A stretch of DNA of 64,000 nt from Brachionus manjavacas (GCA_019054805.1 JAHQIY010000001.1:7206501-7270500), one strand, 5' to 3'; numbered from the stretch's first letter, positions 34,401-44,781 are shown. Translations and numbers: made by a program. The notes: generated by a model from the letters alone, not told the origin.

Positions 34401-34631
34401 TTAAGGTCGAGAATTATAAACCTCTATAAGACTTTTAAAAATGAAGAAAAATTGTATCAAATACCATGGATATTCTATGATGTTTTGTGTTTAATGAAAA
34501 ATTTTTGCAACGACAAACTTTCACCAAGAGTATCACAACTTTTTCCAACTATGATACCGTTCAGCATGTCTGCCGAATTCACTAATACGTTTTCTACCAA
34601 AAAATTGTCCAATTTTAACTATCTTCCTTAA
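31419..34631 (+). CDS. Cellular RNA-dependent RNA polymerase (RdRP-B)
   Basis: Paralogue of RdRP-A, same strand, 7 kb downstream of its end. One frame of 1070 codons from ATG 31419 (MEKPSIKLYPIDSELS). The N-terminal shared domain spans residues 4-125 (SGLFYRYRT at 99-107, SPSKWDKNF at 112-120). The linker is shorter and less Ser-rich than in A. The core has IGSSNSGRKERNFWAID, CFTDGVGIIR, LDPKQYKIIR and SGGDLDGDLYFVSWD; D699, D701 and D703 are the predicted metal-binding aspartates. Both polymerases end in the same motif (FSTKKLSNFN in B, FSAKKLSNFN in A), so neither is truncated. Identity to A is highest around the catalytic motif and low in the linker. Codon use is more A+T-rich than in A, suggesting weaker expression or different age. 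The intact motifs predict activity. Confidence 0.93.
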   Translation: MEKPSIKLYPIDSELSKISDLILDKYKSFLLFETRDCTISDNEEYSISLERKDEFIIENAKIVKIDWNKFQVGDQDPLTKNARNPFKVVLKDSSKIIASGLFYRYRTDPEKSPSKWDKNFNPERHKNYKGTENLINFSSSSLNNVIEPKYKISNSTTDHTRLKKENISPKSESLNSPDDSIIVDKTNEGKNKNHKISFIRGINLESKFHNSPDSSKKRIKEELIAPKSELRDISTEPMIIDMKDSEYNFHSFILNIRYESNSLSYETNITEKLNITNRAIRILKEYFHVRLIAHFKINFSVGKTDKNNELKNFLIEILRNGIRVKLDGKKEIFFSYIGSSNSGRKERNFWAIDKESCDKLNFNDFLNFFGNFSQFSQIQKLNKRYSLLYSSSVPVFKLNRTEYKIVKDFEKNDYCFTDGVGIIRQKACEEISKKLNLDYTSYIFQIRIGGFKGVLTGFSDSIINKICPGVNSQVKILFRKTQEKFESKDFELNIVSWAPNVSVPANLNSEILMILDGLCGEKFKEYILRIFQDYLDEIEKSLIDPKKALARLFNSDDVNEFTHKYKMILLACRRNLLQELDPKQYKIIRELIIEQGLYNIITKRTFNIKIEKSRFFIGVIDETDQLKEDEVFVSFRNSLGNIEYLDGNFVVVCRVPCYSVTEARRVRTKYVDDLSHLENCVVFPKKGPRPMTDILSGGDLDGDLYFVSWDDHLTDFQNSNTILEYPTNPSSSTKIDEKNLRNQLVEVYASDVLYENKTGLWHYFLVCSYDQDRKNMLKENYLLGVTEINKCIDGIKSSESISLVKKPLWYISSNDVENVEKKSKQDKFNCLKEIIQKKNFEFSEINSKKSSLLECLVVRAMKKYTDIVEKANDSIRGEFLSDKELNLLEENDFIIDLTESKIERENLVEIKKEYLKYIEKVKKIETDKIQKDRCDLFKGMYEKQVSKSYSSEKDKLKAKFTGEFRNFVVNLKYFNEEIKDKNMKKSVYSINGLYLRSRIINLYKTFKNEEKLYQIPWIFYDVLCLMKNFCNDKLSPRVSQLFPTMIPFSMSAEFTNTFSTKKLSNFNYLP

Positions 34632-35058
34632 ATCAAAAAGCCAATTAAACAAATTTTAATTAAGCATTTTAAATATTAAAAAAAAATGGCCAACCTTATT
34701 TAATCGGATTTGAGGATTACTAACACATAATTGTTGAGGAATATATAACAAAAATTAATTCAAATGAAAAACTAATATTTTAATTTTAGAAATAGAATGC
34801 ATAATTACCATTTGGTTAGTTAAAACCCTTAATTTCATTTTGATATTTAATTTTATGAAAATTCAAGCATAGTTACGCATATATATTAAATTTTTGTGCC
34901 AACGAAACAAAAATGCCTGATTATTTATTTTGTATTTTCAGTGGTGCTACGATAATTGAATTTTACGTAAATTTTTCGTTAATCTGGTAACAATGAGTTA
35001 AGAGAATTTTTTAGTTTTTTTTAACTTATTTTTGAATTATTTATTATTAATAAATAAA
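34632..35058. other. 3' flank of RdRP-B
   Basis: A+T-rich, no feature supported. Confidence 0.4.
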
Positions 35059-35060
35059 TA

Positions 35061-35305
35061 CAGTGCCGGAAATTAACTTGTCACATCATATCATATGATA
35101 TCATTTGATATTAGATGATATCAGCTAATATCAGGGAAAAAAATTATTTACATATTTTTACAAATAGAAATTCAAATTCAAATTCACCTAATATTATCTG
35201 ATATCAAATGATGAAAGCTGATATCAGCTGATATGAGGAAAGTTTAAAAAAATGATATTAAATGAAATCAGATGATATGATGTGACCAGTTAATTTCCGG
35301 TACTG
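35061..35305. mobile_element. 245-bp palindromic MITE, TA target site
   Basis: Left end CAGTGCCGGAAATTAACTTG; right end complement CAGTACCGGAAATTAACTGG. Both run on into TCACATCATATCAT, so most of the element can fold on itself. Flanked by TA on both sides (35059-35060, 35306-35307), as expected for Tc1/mariner-type MITEs. The interior is rich in the sub-repeat TGATATCA/GATATCAGCT. Confidence 0.85.
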
Positions 35306-35307
35306 TA

Positions 35308-38259
35308 TATGGTTTTTTTTTTTTTTAATTTATAAATTCATTCAATTAAAAAAATTAAAAATTAAAAAAAAATACAAAAATTTCTTCAAAATCGAGATTT
35401 TTTTGGCGATTTTAATTTTTTGGGAAAATTCTGGTAAATTTGCCTATACAATTATCGTTGTACCACTGTATTTTATATATTTAGATTTTACTTTTTTAAG
35501 AAAATCTGAAAGTGGAAAAAAGGCGTAATTGAATTGAGCAGACAAAGTATTGAAATATTTTAAGTTTCCTATTTACTATTCAGAAAAATATAATTAATTC
35601 AAAGTGGTTAACCACAGAACGATAAAATGAAGGTTGACCGTAGTAGTATTCTTTTTTAGATTGTTCAATCTTAGACTTTTTAAATTAATTTAAATTTTTT
35701 TGTAATCGATTTTCGAATAAAATTTTCAAAAAATGTATTTTTTAACAGGTTGTCGTAATTTAAAGACTCAAATTTTTTTCTTGATTCAAACTAAACTACT
35801 AAACCGAAATTTTTTTAAATTACTCTAAAAGTCTTCTTTGCGCTTCATAACTGTCGCGACATTTTTGGCTTCTATTGGGGACCAAGATTAGATAAACATA
35901 AAAAAATCATACAAACTCAAGCACTAAAATAAAATTTTTAATAAGATTTAATTTTAAATATTAATTATTTAATTTTTTTATTTAAAAAATATTGAAGAGT
36001 TAAAAAACCAGATATCCATAAAAATCATGAAAATTTAGTTTTAAAAAAAAACTCATTAATAAATGGTTTCATTTTTTGTGTTTGAATTACCAAATGTATC
36101 CATTGTTGAAATAACATTGAAAAAGTGCGATGTTTCCAAAATTTTTTATTTATTAGTTTATTTGTTTATCTGTCCCGAGCTAATGCCCCTTCAGAATAAA
36201 AAAATTTGAAAAAATTTAAAAATAAACTTAAATAAGATAAGGAAAAAAAAAAGATAAATAATTCATTTCGATTAAAATTTATCAATCGTTGAAAAACTTG
36301 GTCTAGTCGGTTAGGTGAACCATGGTTTACCTATTACGCGATCAATTCTTGTTCTCAGGTTTTCTGAACTATTAATCACCTAACTTATTTGTTCACGTAA
36401 AGAGACAAAATAGAATTAGGTGACCAAATTTCAAATTATGTGAATAAATTGAATAAAACTATTTAATAAATAAACAATTTAAGTTAAAAATTTTTTGTTT
36501 TTTTTGTAAATTTGAAGAAGCTTTAGAAATAGCATTTTGATCTGGTTTTGATCTGATCTGGTTGACCTGGTGTTGACATAGATTCATCTAAAAATCTCAT
36601 AATATTACCTAGTCCTAGTGATGAAATCGAATATGCATATTCGAACCGATATTTGAATAAGTAGTTTTTCGAACGGATATCAGCTTCGAATATAATATTT
36701 GAATATAAAAAAATTTTAAAAATATATTTAAATATTATTTCATTTTAATTTTAAAATTGAATCTCTAAAACATTCGAATTAAAATTTGACAAAAAAAAAT
36801 TTTGAATATAAAACCGAATATAATAAATATTTGATTTTCTATTTGAAAAAATTAAATAATTAAAAAAATAATTGAAAAACAAAAAATTTAAAGAAAAATT
36901 TGAATAAAAAAATTTTCAAAAAGTAAATTGAGCATGAATTTGAATAATTTTTATGTGTTTTTTAGATCTTTATGATTTAATTTAAGCTTTTAAAAAAAAA
37001 ATAATGTGTAATTCACAAACTTAAAATTTTATATATGTTTAAATAAATTCAATTTTTATGTGTATTTTCTCTTTTTAATAAAATATTTTTCTTCTATGTA
37101 TTAGTCACATTATTTATGGTTTTTAATCTCCTTTCTTCTGTTGGTGGTCAGCAGTATTTAAGTATTACTGTTTAAGAAATAATGGAAGGTACAAGTTCTT
37201 TTTTTCCATTCGTAAGCATTATTTGCTTGAGATAAACTCCAAATGTTAAATTTGAGAAATTAGAAAAATTTTAAATTTTAAAATTTACCCCAAAAATCAT
37301 GTCTTTGAAGGATTCAGACCCTTAACTGATGAAAAACATATTCAAATTAGATATTTTATAAAAATCTAAGCATACTATACAAGTCAGAAAAATAGAAAAA
37401 GCTAATCCAATGTGTTACTCTTTTAAATAGAGAGTTGCAAGACATAACTTAATTTAAAGTAGTTATTAGATTATTTTTTATTAAAGCTTTTTTTTTTAAT
37501 TTAACCAAAAAACTTTCAGGTTCTTGAATGATTTATCGATTTGATTTATATTGTTCATTTTAAATCAATTTAATAAATAATTTGTGAGTCTGTTTTTGTA
37601 AATCAGCAGTCTTGAATCTAAGGCATCGTGAATTAGAGTACAAAAAATAAAAACAAAAAAAGCTTTAAATCGGACTTACCAAAACATTTTCTGCAAATTG
37701 TAGCAACTGATTAATTCTATGTAGCACCAATATAATTATTTATTTATTTAAAATATAATTTAGGCGGAGACTTAGTCCTTCCTTTCAGCCACTTGATTAA
37801 ATTTTGAAACCTTAAAAAAATTTAAAAAAAAATTTTATGATAGATGTTAAGTAATTTTGAATTAAGTTTTCAATAATTTTTAAGTTTAAGTAGTGGTATC
37901 GGTTACAGAACATGTTTTGTTCATTTCGATTTAAAGCTATGATTTTTTTTTTTTAATTTTGTTTTTTGTTTCAAAATTTACAATGACTTAATCTAATTAC
38001 TTTATTATAAAATCATTATTACAAAACAAAACCAAAAACATCATTTAGAATTGATTCTTTTTAAGGATATTAATTTCCGATTAAATGATTCTTTTAGAAT
38101 TCACCAAAAAAAATTTAAATTTTAATTATCATTTTAAATCATATAATCAGCGAAATTTTAATTAAATTAATGAATGAATATAAAATAAAGCTACTCATAT
38201 TAAGGTTTAAGAAGTTATTTTAAAAAAAAAGATCCCAGACGTTTCTCTGTTAATTTGTG
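35308..38259. other. Intergenic, with a possible truncated hAT-like remnant
   Basis: About 3 kb with no supported gene. Positions 36607-36680 (TAGTGATGAAATCGAATATG, then repeated TTCGAA/ATTCGAA words) resemble a hAT terminus, but no matching right end was found. The dispersed GAGCTAATGCCCCTTCAG motif lies at 36177-36194. Confidence 0.4.
36171..36200. repeat. Dispersed motif GAGCTAATGCCCCTTCAG, copy 2
   Basis: Same motif and A-rich tail as at 25318-25350; see that entry. Confidence 0.5.
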
Positions 38260-38340
38260 TTCTATTTACTACCATAGTAGTCTTCCGTGTAAGACTTCTC
38301 CAAAGTTTCTTTAATTAGCTAATTATTATTATTTATTTTC
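38260..38340 (+). mobile_element. LINE 3' tail fragment
   Basis: CTACCATAGTAGTCTTCCGT, then GTAAGACTTCTCC and TTAGCTAATTATTATTATT, is the inverted copy of the tail at 18715-18770. It has the same hairpin (AGTCTT-CCGTGT-AAGACT) and ends in a short ATT microsatellite. This fits a heavily 5'-truncated insertion of the same LINE family, about 170 bp upstream of the GPCR. Confidence 0.6.
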
Positions 38341-38507
38341 TATTTTATTAATTTTAAATTCATTTAAAATTTTGAATTTTTGTTAAATTTTACCTTATTT
38401 ATTATTTTTACAAATATTTAATATTCTTTTCCGATTTATTTAAGTAGTTTGGAAAATCAATTTAGCAAAAAAGTAGATCGAAATTTTTTGTAAATATAAT
38501 TTCCGAG

Positions 38508-39530
38508 ATGTTAAAAAACAAAAAATATTTAAAATTTACTTTTTCTGAAAAATTTTATTTTAAAATGAATGAAAAAGCAATTGCCGTTCAATATTATTTT
38601 TCTATAACAACTATGCCTTTAGGCATTCTGCTAAACATGTTGTCAATTTGGATTTTTTCTCGTAAACGCTTCAACAAGAATACAAATATGGGATTTTTGT
38701 ATATCATTTTGTGTCTATTTAATATTATAGCTTTAGTTAACCAGCTGATTATTTATATACTAGAAAAATTTGAAATTGATCCGAGAAATTTTAATTTATT
38801 TTCATGCAAATTTTATAATATTATTGCATCGGTTGCCCTCCAGATTCCTTCGATTGCCCAAATTTATATTTCCTACGACCTTTACAGATCTATCTGCAAC
38901 TTTAAAGCTAAAATATTGGGGAAAAAATATTACTATTTTGCCATCGCTATTTCTATTTTAGGTCTTTTTGCTACCAATTCAATTTACTTTACTTTTTTTA
39001 TTGCAACACATAGCACATCCGATGAGACCCAAATTGATATAAATTCAACTAGTTTAAATGGTACAATTATCGAATGTATTGGAACTGAAATAACCGATTT
39101 AATTGGCGATGCAGTTAATATTCTCTTTAGAGCTCTAATACCATTTACGGTTATTTTTATACTTAACTATTCAGTTACCAAGCAGGTTTTAAAATCAAAA
39201 AAGAATACCCAACTCGGAAAGTCTTTGAAAAAAGAATACAATTTTGCCATTACTGTTATAGCAATAAATATCGTTTTTTTGCTTATATATTTACCATGGG
39301 CTATATCATTTGTTCTATACCATACAATGCACTTTATGAGTTTTAATATTGAAGTTGATTTGGATTTATTCGATTTGATTCAATCAATATCAAACTGCGT
39401 ATCTTATCTAAATAATTATTCACCATTTTTTATAAATATAATTTTCAATAGCATGTTTAGGGGTGAATTTAAGTCCTTATTACCACAGAGGATACGAGTA
39501 AAATCTGAAAAATGTTCAATTTATTCTTAA
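38508..39530 (+). CDS. Rhodopsin-class (class A) G-protein-coupled receptor, divergent
   Basis: 340 codons, single exon, seven hydrophobic segments: TM1 about residues 28-51, TM2 62-86, TM3 101-126, TM4 141-168, TM5 197-226, TM6 244-270, TM7 281-310. The start is ATG 38508; a second Met at residue 21 (MNEKAIAV) is an alternative and would give a more usual short N-terminus. A cysteine before TM3 (FSCKFYN) and one in loop 2 (IIECIGTE) can form the usual disulphide. Loop 2 has N-glycosylation sites (NST, NGT). At the end of TM3 the usual DRY is SYDLYRS, so the key Arg of the motif is displaced. TM6 has YLPWAIS, and TM7 has NNYSPFFINI in place of NPxxY. Orphan, possibly a peptide (FMRFamide-like) receptor of a lineage-expanded family. 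The ligand is unknown. Confidence 0.88.
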   Translation: MLKNKKYLKFTFSEKFYFKMNEKAIAVQYYFSITTMPLGILLNMLSIWIFSRKRFNKNTNMGFLYIILCLFNIIALVNQLIIYILEKFEIDPRNFNLFSCKFYNIIASVALQIPSIAQIYISYDLYRSICNFKAKILGKKYYYFAIAISILGLFATNSIYFTFFIATHSTSDETQIDINSTSLNGTIIECIGTEITDLIGDAVNILFRALIPFTVIFILNYSVTKQVLKSKKNTQLGKSLKKEYNFAITVIAINIVFLLIYLPWAISFVLYHTMHFMSFNIEVDLDLFDLIQSISNCVSYLNNYSPFFINIIFNSMFRGEFKSLLPQRIRVKSEKCSIYS

Positions 39531-41171
39531 AAAGAGAAATTATTCCGTTTACAATAAAAAATTTAAAATATTTCAATATAATTTAAAAAAAATTTGACCA
39601 TTTAACTTAAGTTGATGATGTTTTTATAAATTAATAAATATGAAAAAAAATCTATTAATCTTTTTTTTAATTTTTCTAAAATTGATAAAAAATCATGAAT
39701 TTATTTAAGTTGATTTCTCTCTGGCTTTTTAAGTCACTAAAACATTTAAAAATAATCCTTTTGAAGTTTTTTTTATTTCAAATTATTATTTAAGGGAAAT
39801 TTGAATTTTTACACGGCCAAAAAATTATATACGGCCTTAATTAATCTTATCCACAAATTTAATAAATATTAGAACAAAATTAATTCATAACACACTATTA
39901 TGATAAAATAAATAATATTTTGATTTTTTTGTAGCAAATTAGTATTGTGAATAACAAATTTGATGTTAATTGAACTTTTTAACCTTTTTTGGAATAATTT
40001 GATTGTAACATTTTAAATTTTAAAGAATTTATTCAGGAACCTGTTTTTCAGAAAAAAATTTATTAAATGTATTGGAACAAAAAATCGAAACAAATTCAAC
40101 TTATGAAAGAAAATATTTACATCGTCAGATGCGGAAGAAATTTGGGTTTAACTAGAGATGAATTCAAAGAGTATTTAAATAAATTGGAAATAAAGCCATG
40201 AAATAATTTTGATAAAATGATTCAAAATATATATGACATCAGTATTATCGAAATGTACGTGTTAAAATTTTGGGTGAAAAATTATTATTATGATCACATT
40301 TTTGGATGCTCATTTAGTCTAAAGCAATGGAATTCAGGAGCATTCGTATGAAAATTCTTTTTTGCAATAAAAGGAAGAAGCGCACAATGAAAAACTTAAT
40401 CAGTACTTAAAAAACAGTCATCTGATGTTTCGCAAAATTTGACAGTTGGTATTGAATCAGATGAAGATGTCAATTCAAATAAAAGTCATTAAGGAAGAAA
40501 GTCAAGTTTTACCATCCATAACCAATTTGTCGGATTGATTGAAACAAAACAAAATAGTATTTATCTATTTTTATACAAAATTAAATTGTTTATTTTGTAA
40601 TAAAAAAATTATTAACTTTTATTGAATAAATTACATCATGTTTAAATCAGATATATTAAGGGTTCTAATTTACTTAATTTCTAAAACGAGTTATTTGTTT
40701 TTAATGCATCACAGTTTATAGAGTAGTTGATAGTATTTTTGACTCTGTGAAGTAGATTGTAATTCAAATCTTTTTATAATATTTTCCACTAATCATTCAA
40801 GTTGTTGAAAAAATAAAAACAGTATTTTGCAAAATTCTAGAAAAATTTTTAATTCAAAGACATGTTCAATTAAGGTAATACATTGGTGTTGAACAGTTTT
40901 GCATCCATAAATAGCATTTTCTATTGATTTCTAGAAATCCTTTGGATTGAGTTCGATGATCCGGAGCACCATTAGAGAATCTTTATTTTCTGATCATCAA
41001 ATAAATTATTCGCTTAATCAGCGCTGTGTTTTTGGAAAATTAGTTGGTCTTCAGAATTTAAAAGAAGGTCTGATGGTAAAAAGTATGATTACATTGTTTT
41101 AGCATACAAATTGATGTAGCTAGTAATATGCAAATGGTGCAGTGGATAAAATTTTTACGCGAGGAACAAAG
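39531..41171. other. Intergenic, nothing recognised
   Basis: About 1.6 kb. A short open frame near 40100-40200 (IYIVRCGRNLGLTRDEF) has slightly coding-like composition but no homology I can name. No feature supported. Confidence 0.4.
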
Positions 41172-41645
41172 AGAAGAGTAAATTATTTATTAAATTACAG
41201 AAAACAAAAGGTTCGCGCGTAGCAAAACTACAGCACTATCTGAATTTCAGCAAAACGACTTTAAAATATTAATCTGCATACTTGAAAACCTTGAAAAAAT
41301 GATTTTTTAGGTATTGTCAAAAAAAAAAATTTTGACCCCGCCATTAGATCGATATTTTGGCAAAAAATGGTATTTTTTTTTCGGTTATCTAGTCGTCAAT
41401 ACTTAATTAAATTTTTGTTAAATAATTAGTTTTCTAATTATTTTTTTTAACTAACAAAGGTAACTATTTTTTTTTTATCTTTGAGGGGGCTGGGATCAAA
41501 TTTTTTTTTTTGACAATACCTAAAAAATCATTTTTTCCAGGTTTTCAAATATGCAGATTAATATTTTAAAGCCGGTTTGCTGAAATTCAAATAGTGCTGT
41601 AGTTTTGATATGCGCTAACCTTAATTAAATAAATAATTTCTTCAT
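41172..41645. mobile_element. Fold-back element with about 160-bp inverted arms
   Basis: The left arm (about 41172-41340) and right arm (about 41484-41645) are inverted copies, sharing AAACTACAGCACTAT, TTTAAAATATTAATCTGCAT and ATGATTTTTTAGGTATTGTC. The left arm has an extra insertion (CAGAAAACAAAA) near its outer end. The spacer of about 140 bp is A+T-rich, with CCCCGCC/GGGGGCTGGG at its edges. No coding sequence and no certain target duplication. Confidence 0.72.
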
Positions 41646-42258
41646 TTAAAAATTTTTATCTTCAATATTTAGTTTTTAAAAATTCAGAAAGAATTCTAAT
41701 TATAAGTTAAAACATTGAATCAAATATCACTCAGTGGTTTTTCTGGCAATCAATGTGGCAGATTGTTTGAACCAAGATGAATTTTACTGACCGAAGATAA
41801 ACTTTATCAACTATAATAAAATAAAATTTCGATCAATAAAATTTCGCGCTTAAACCGATTAGGAAAAAAGAATCTTTGGCTATTTTTATTTAGTTATAAA
41901 GAGATATTAACATGACCACACAATGTTTCCAATTACGTTCAAACTTATTACATAAATTTGATAAGGAATTCATCACTATCATCGAACTAATATCCAAATT
42001 TAAGAACCCAGACGTAAACAAATCAGGGAATTACAGAGTTGGTTCATTTTCTCCCGAAAAATGACATAAATCTAATTTATTAACTATATCATCTTGTTTG
42101 GTAATTATTAAAAAAAATTGTCAAAAATTTTAAAATGGTCTTTAAAGACTTAATTTAATAATTTTTATAAAAAAATAAAATATTATTTTAAATAAAACAT
42201 AATTGCACCACAAGATTATTAAAAAAAAATTACACTTTTAACCTAAAAAAATTCATTA

Positions 42259-43439
42259 TGGTAACACAGCCTAAATGTATTTAATGTAAATTCGGTGACG
42301 TAATTTGAAAAACCGAAATATATCAGTCGTTTAATTTTTTTTTTTAACAACCCACATATTCATGTAAATCTTGAAGAGAGGAATCCAAGTATATATATGA
42401 AATATTTATAAAAAAATTTTAAACCTTTTTTTTTTTAATTCAAAGTTTTTTTTTGGCTAATTCGGTAGAATTTTTCAAATTAGTAATTATGTTTGACAAT
42501 TTTTGATCCGATGACGGAACAAGTTTGAACTGACCTTATTTGCTTATCGTTTTCAGCGGGTCTTGATTAATAAAAAATAATTTTACTAGAATTTTAAGAT
42601 ATCCGATGGGTCCGTTGTCTAATGTTGTTATTTTTTATGGGTTAAGAGGTTAATGAGGTATCACCTCAATACCCAAAAATCTCACCTAATAAACCAAAAA
42701 ATCATCCTGTTTAACATAATTAGACTGAAAAGATAAAAATGATCACAATGACGCCATTTTTTATGAAAAATTTAAATTTTTTTTCTACTTTTTTTACAAA
42801 AATAATTTGATTTTATTTGATTAAAATATTCATTCTGTATTATCAAATAATCGTCAATATATTATAAAAATGAATCAGAACAAACAAAAAGAAGTTAAAA
42901 AAAAATATTCGATGGAAGATCTTGATAACGCAAAAAAGATGTTTTTGAAAAAAAATAAACACTACTCAAGCTTCAAATTTATACAACATTCCGAGACAGA
43001 TCTTATTAACTAATCTTTTTAACTAAAAAAAAATCAAACATAAAATTTATTTTGAATTCGTTAATAATTCGTCTAAATTTTTTTCTAAAAAGTTATGTTG
43101 TGGCGTATCTTTAAAAGAATAATAATAAAGAATATTTTAAATATTTATATTTTTAAAAATAACAAAAAATCCTTTTTTTAATTCTTATTGGGCTAACTGG
43201 GTGAATTCGGTGAATATCCTGAAAAAGAGCTTAGTTCTCGAGCTAAATATTTACAAAATCAGGGGGAACTGGGTTAACCGAATTCACCCAATAAGGCTTC
43301 ACCCAATTAACCGCAGTAGGTAAAGGGGTGACTAGAAAAAACTGGTCTAATTCGGTGAGCATTTTTGGAGTTTTTGAATAAAATGAGTGCCAAATATGCA
43401 ATAAAAAAAAATAGGTCACCCGGTTAGGCTCATTTACCA
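42259..43439. mobile_element. Pogo/Tc1-like non-autonomous DNA transposon, copy 2
   Basis: Flanked by TA (42257-42258 and 43440-43441). Left end TGGTAACACAGCCTAAATG; right end complement TGGTAAATGAGCCTAACC. From 42660 to the right end it matches copy 1 (26572-27348) almost base for base; from 42259 to about 42655 only a diverged similarity remains. Carries an intact 47-codon frame, listed separately. Confidence 0.82.
42870..43013 (+). CDS. 47-codon ORF in the pogo-like element, possible remnant of a DNA-binding N-terminus
   Basis: Starts MNQNKQKEVKKKYSMEDLDN and ends in SETDLIN. The pattern basic tail, then K-Y-S-x-E-D-L-x-N-A resembles the beginning of the psq-type helix-turn-helix of pogo/Tigger transposases, but only its first helix. 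In copy 1 the same frame is broken by one extra base. Probably the first exon or a remnant of a lost transposase; a free function is unproven. Confidence 0.35.
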   Translation: MNQNKQKEVKKKYSMEDLDNAKKMFLKKNKHYSSFKFIQHSETDLIN

Positions 43440-44092
43440 TAAGCATTTTAAGTAAATTTAAAATCTAAAATGAAGCATCTGAAATTATTTTTTACAAAGT
43501 TTTAGAAAAGTTTTCATTAAAATCCAGGATTTTGATTAATAAAGTTAAACTTAAAAAAAGTAAATTTTGTAAATTTAGTAACCTCTTGTCTTATGAATTT
43601 TTTAAAGAACAAAAGCTTAATCCTTCATGATTTTTAGACTATAAGGACAATCAAAAAAAAATTAAATTAGTTTTACCAAAATATTTAAATCATCTTAATT
43701 TACACAAAATTTTATTTTAATCAAATTTCAAAATTTCAAAATATTAAAAATTTTTCAATGCATTCAAATTACTTTTACCAATCTTTTATAATAAAAAAAG
43801 ATTATTAACAGGGTAGTTTTTTTAAGGCCTCAAAGGTATAAAATCCCGAGGTCTCATCGAATTTAGTCCGGAAAAAAATAATAAATAAATAAAAAATAAC
43901 AGTTTTAAACGTAATAACATTCTTCTCTTTTTAGAATATTTTTTGATAAGCGTTAAATAAAAGATAAGTTTTTGCACAAGTTTTTCAATTTCTCACAAGT
44001 CGCGTGTTTTTTGCCTTCTTTTTTGTTAAAAATCAAAATCTATTGGGTCCAAAGGTTTACTTTTTTCACTTTCATTCTCTGAAGTAAATAAA

Positions 44093-44353
44093 ATGAGAAT
44101 ATTAAGATTTAAAATGCTTTATGTACTTTTTGTACTTAATAGTATTAAAAAAAATATTTTTCTTATCTCCAGCATACCCGAATCCCAAAACCGGGACTCC
44201 GCCCCGGATCCCGTTTAATTTTTAATATAATTATTATAATTACCATTAAGTAAAAAAAGTAAAAAAGGAACAGGGTCTAATAAATTTAAATTATGATTAC
44301 AAACAAAAAGGAAAATGGTTTTTTAAAAGTTTAATCTCATTGTCTATCCATGC
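44093..44353. mobile_element. Non-autonomous inverted-repeat element, copy 2 (inverted)
   Basis: The reverse complement of 9832-10273, shortened. It begins at AATGAGAATATTAAG (truncated terminus) and ends TCTCATTGTCTATCCATGCA. The G+C-rich core here reads CCAGCATACCCGAATCCCAA followed by AACCGGGACTCCGCCCCGGA and is better preserved than in copy 1. Confidence 0.6.
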
Positions 44354-44781
44354 ATTTTCTTATACATTCAAAAATCAATGAAATCAATTTAAAAAAATTC
44401 TAATTTATTTAAAAAAAAGCTACTTCTATTTTTTGATATCGAAAATAAAATTAAACATTGTGGTCTTAAATTTAATAAAAAAAAATAGCCTCGATCGAAA
44501 ATATACAGCCATGCTTGATATCAAATAAGATTAAATTTCCTTTTGTGAATGTCTAATTTTAATATTCCAAATTTCGAATATTTTTTAGTTTTATTTAATG
44601 AAAAATATTAGAGGAAAAATGCAATTCAATTAAAAAGAACTTGATTAACTCTCATTTTTTTTGGTAAACTCTGGAAAAAATTTCCCATAAAAAAATTTCA
44701 ATCAAAACCTCAACCTTCATTAAATTAATCAACTATTGCAAATATTTTGAAAATACAATTTTTAGTAAATATTTATTTCAA

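Noticed and set aside
21009-34631. RdRPs as endogenised RNA-virus genes
   Set aside because: The catalytic motif is DLDGD in the two-barrel cellular RdRP context, not the GDD palm motif of RNA viruses, and no viral structural genes are nearby.
36605-36860. Full hAT-like element beginning AGTGATGAAATCGAAT
   Set aside because: No matching right terminus or 8-bp duplication could be found, so it is mentioned only as a possible remnant.
41150-41215. Second tRNA-like A box (GGTGCAGTGGATAAA)
   Set aside because: No B box follows at any usable distance, so only the fragment at 9535-9595 is listed.
43243-43446. 67-codon frame at the right end of pogo-like copy 2
   Set aside because: It is a reading of the terminal inverted repeat and its internal hairpin (repeated GGTGAATTCGG), so it is explained by the element.
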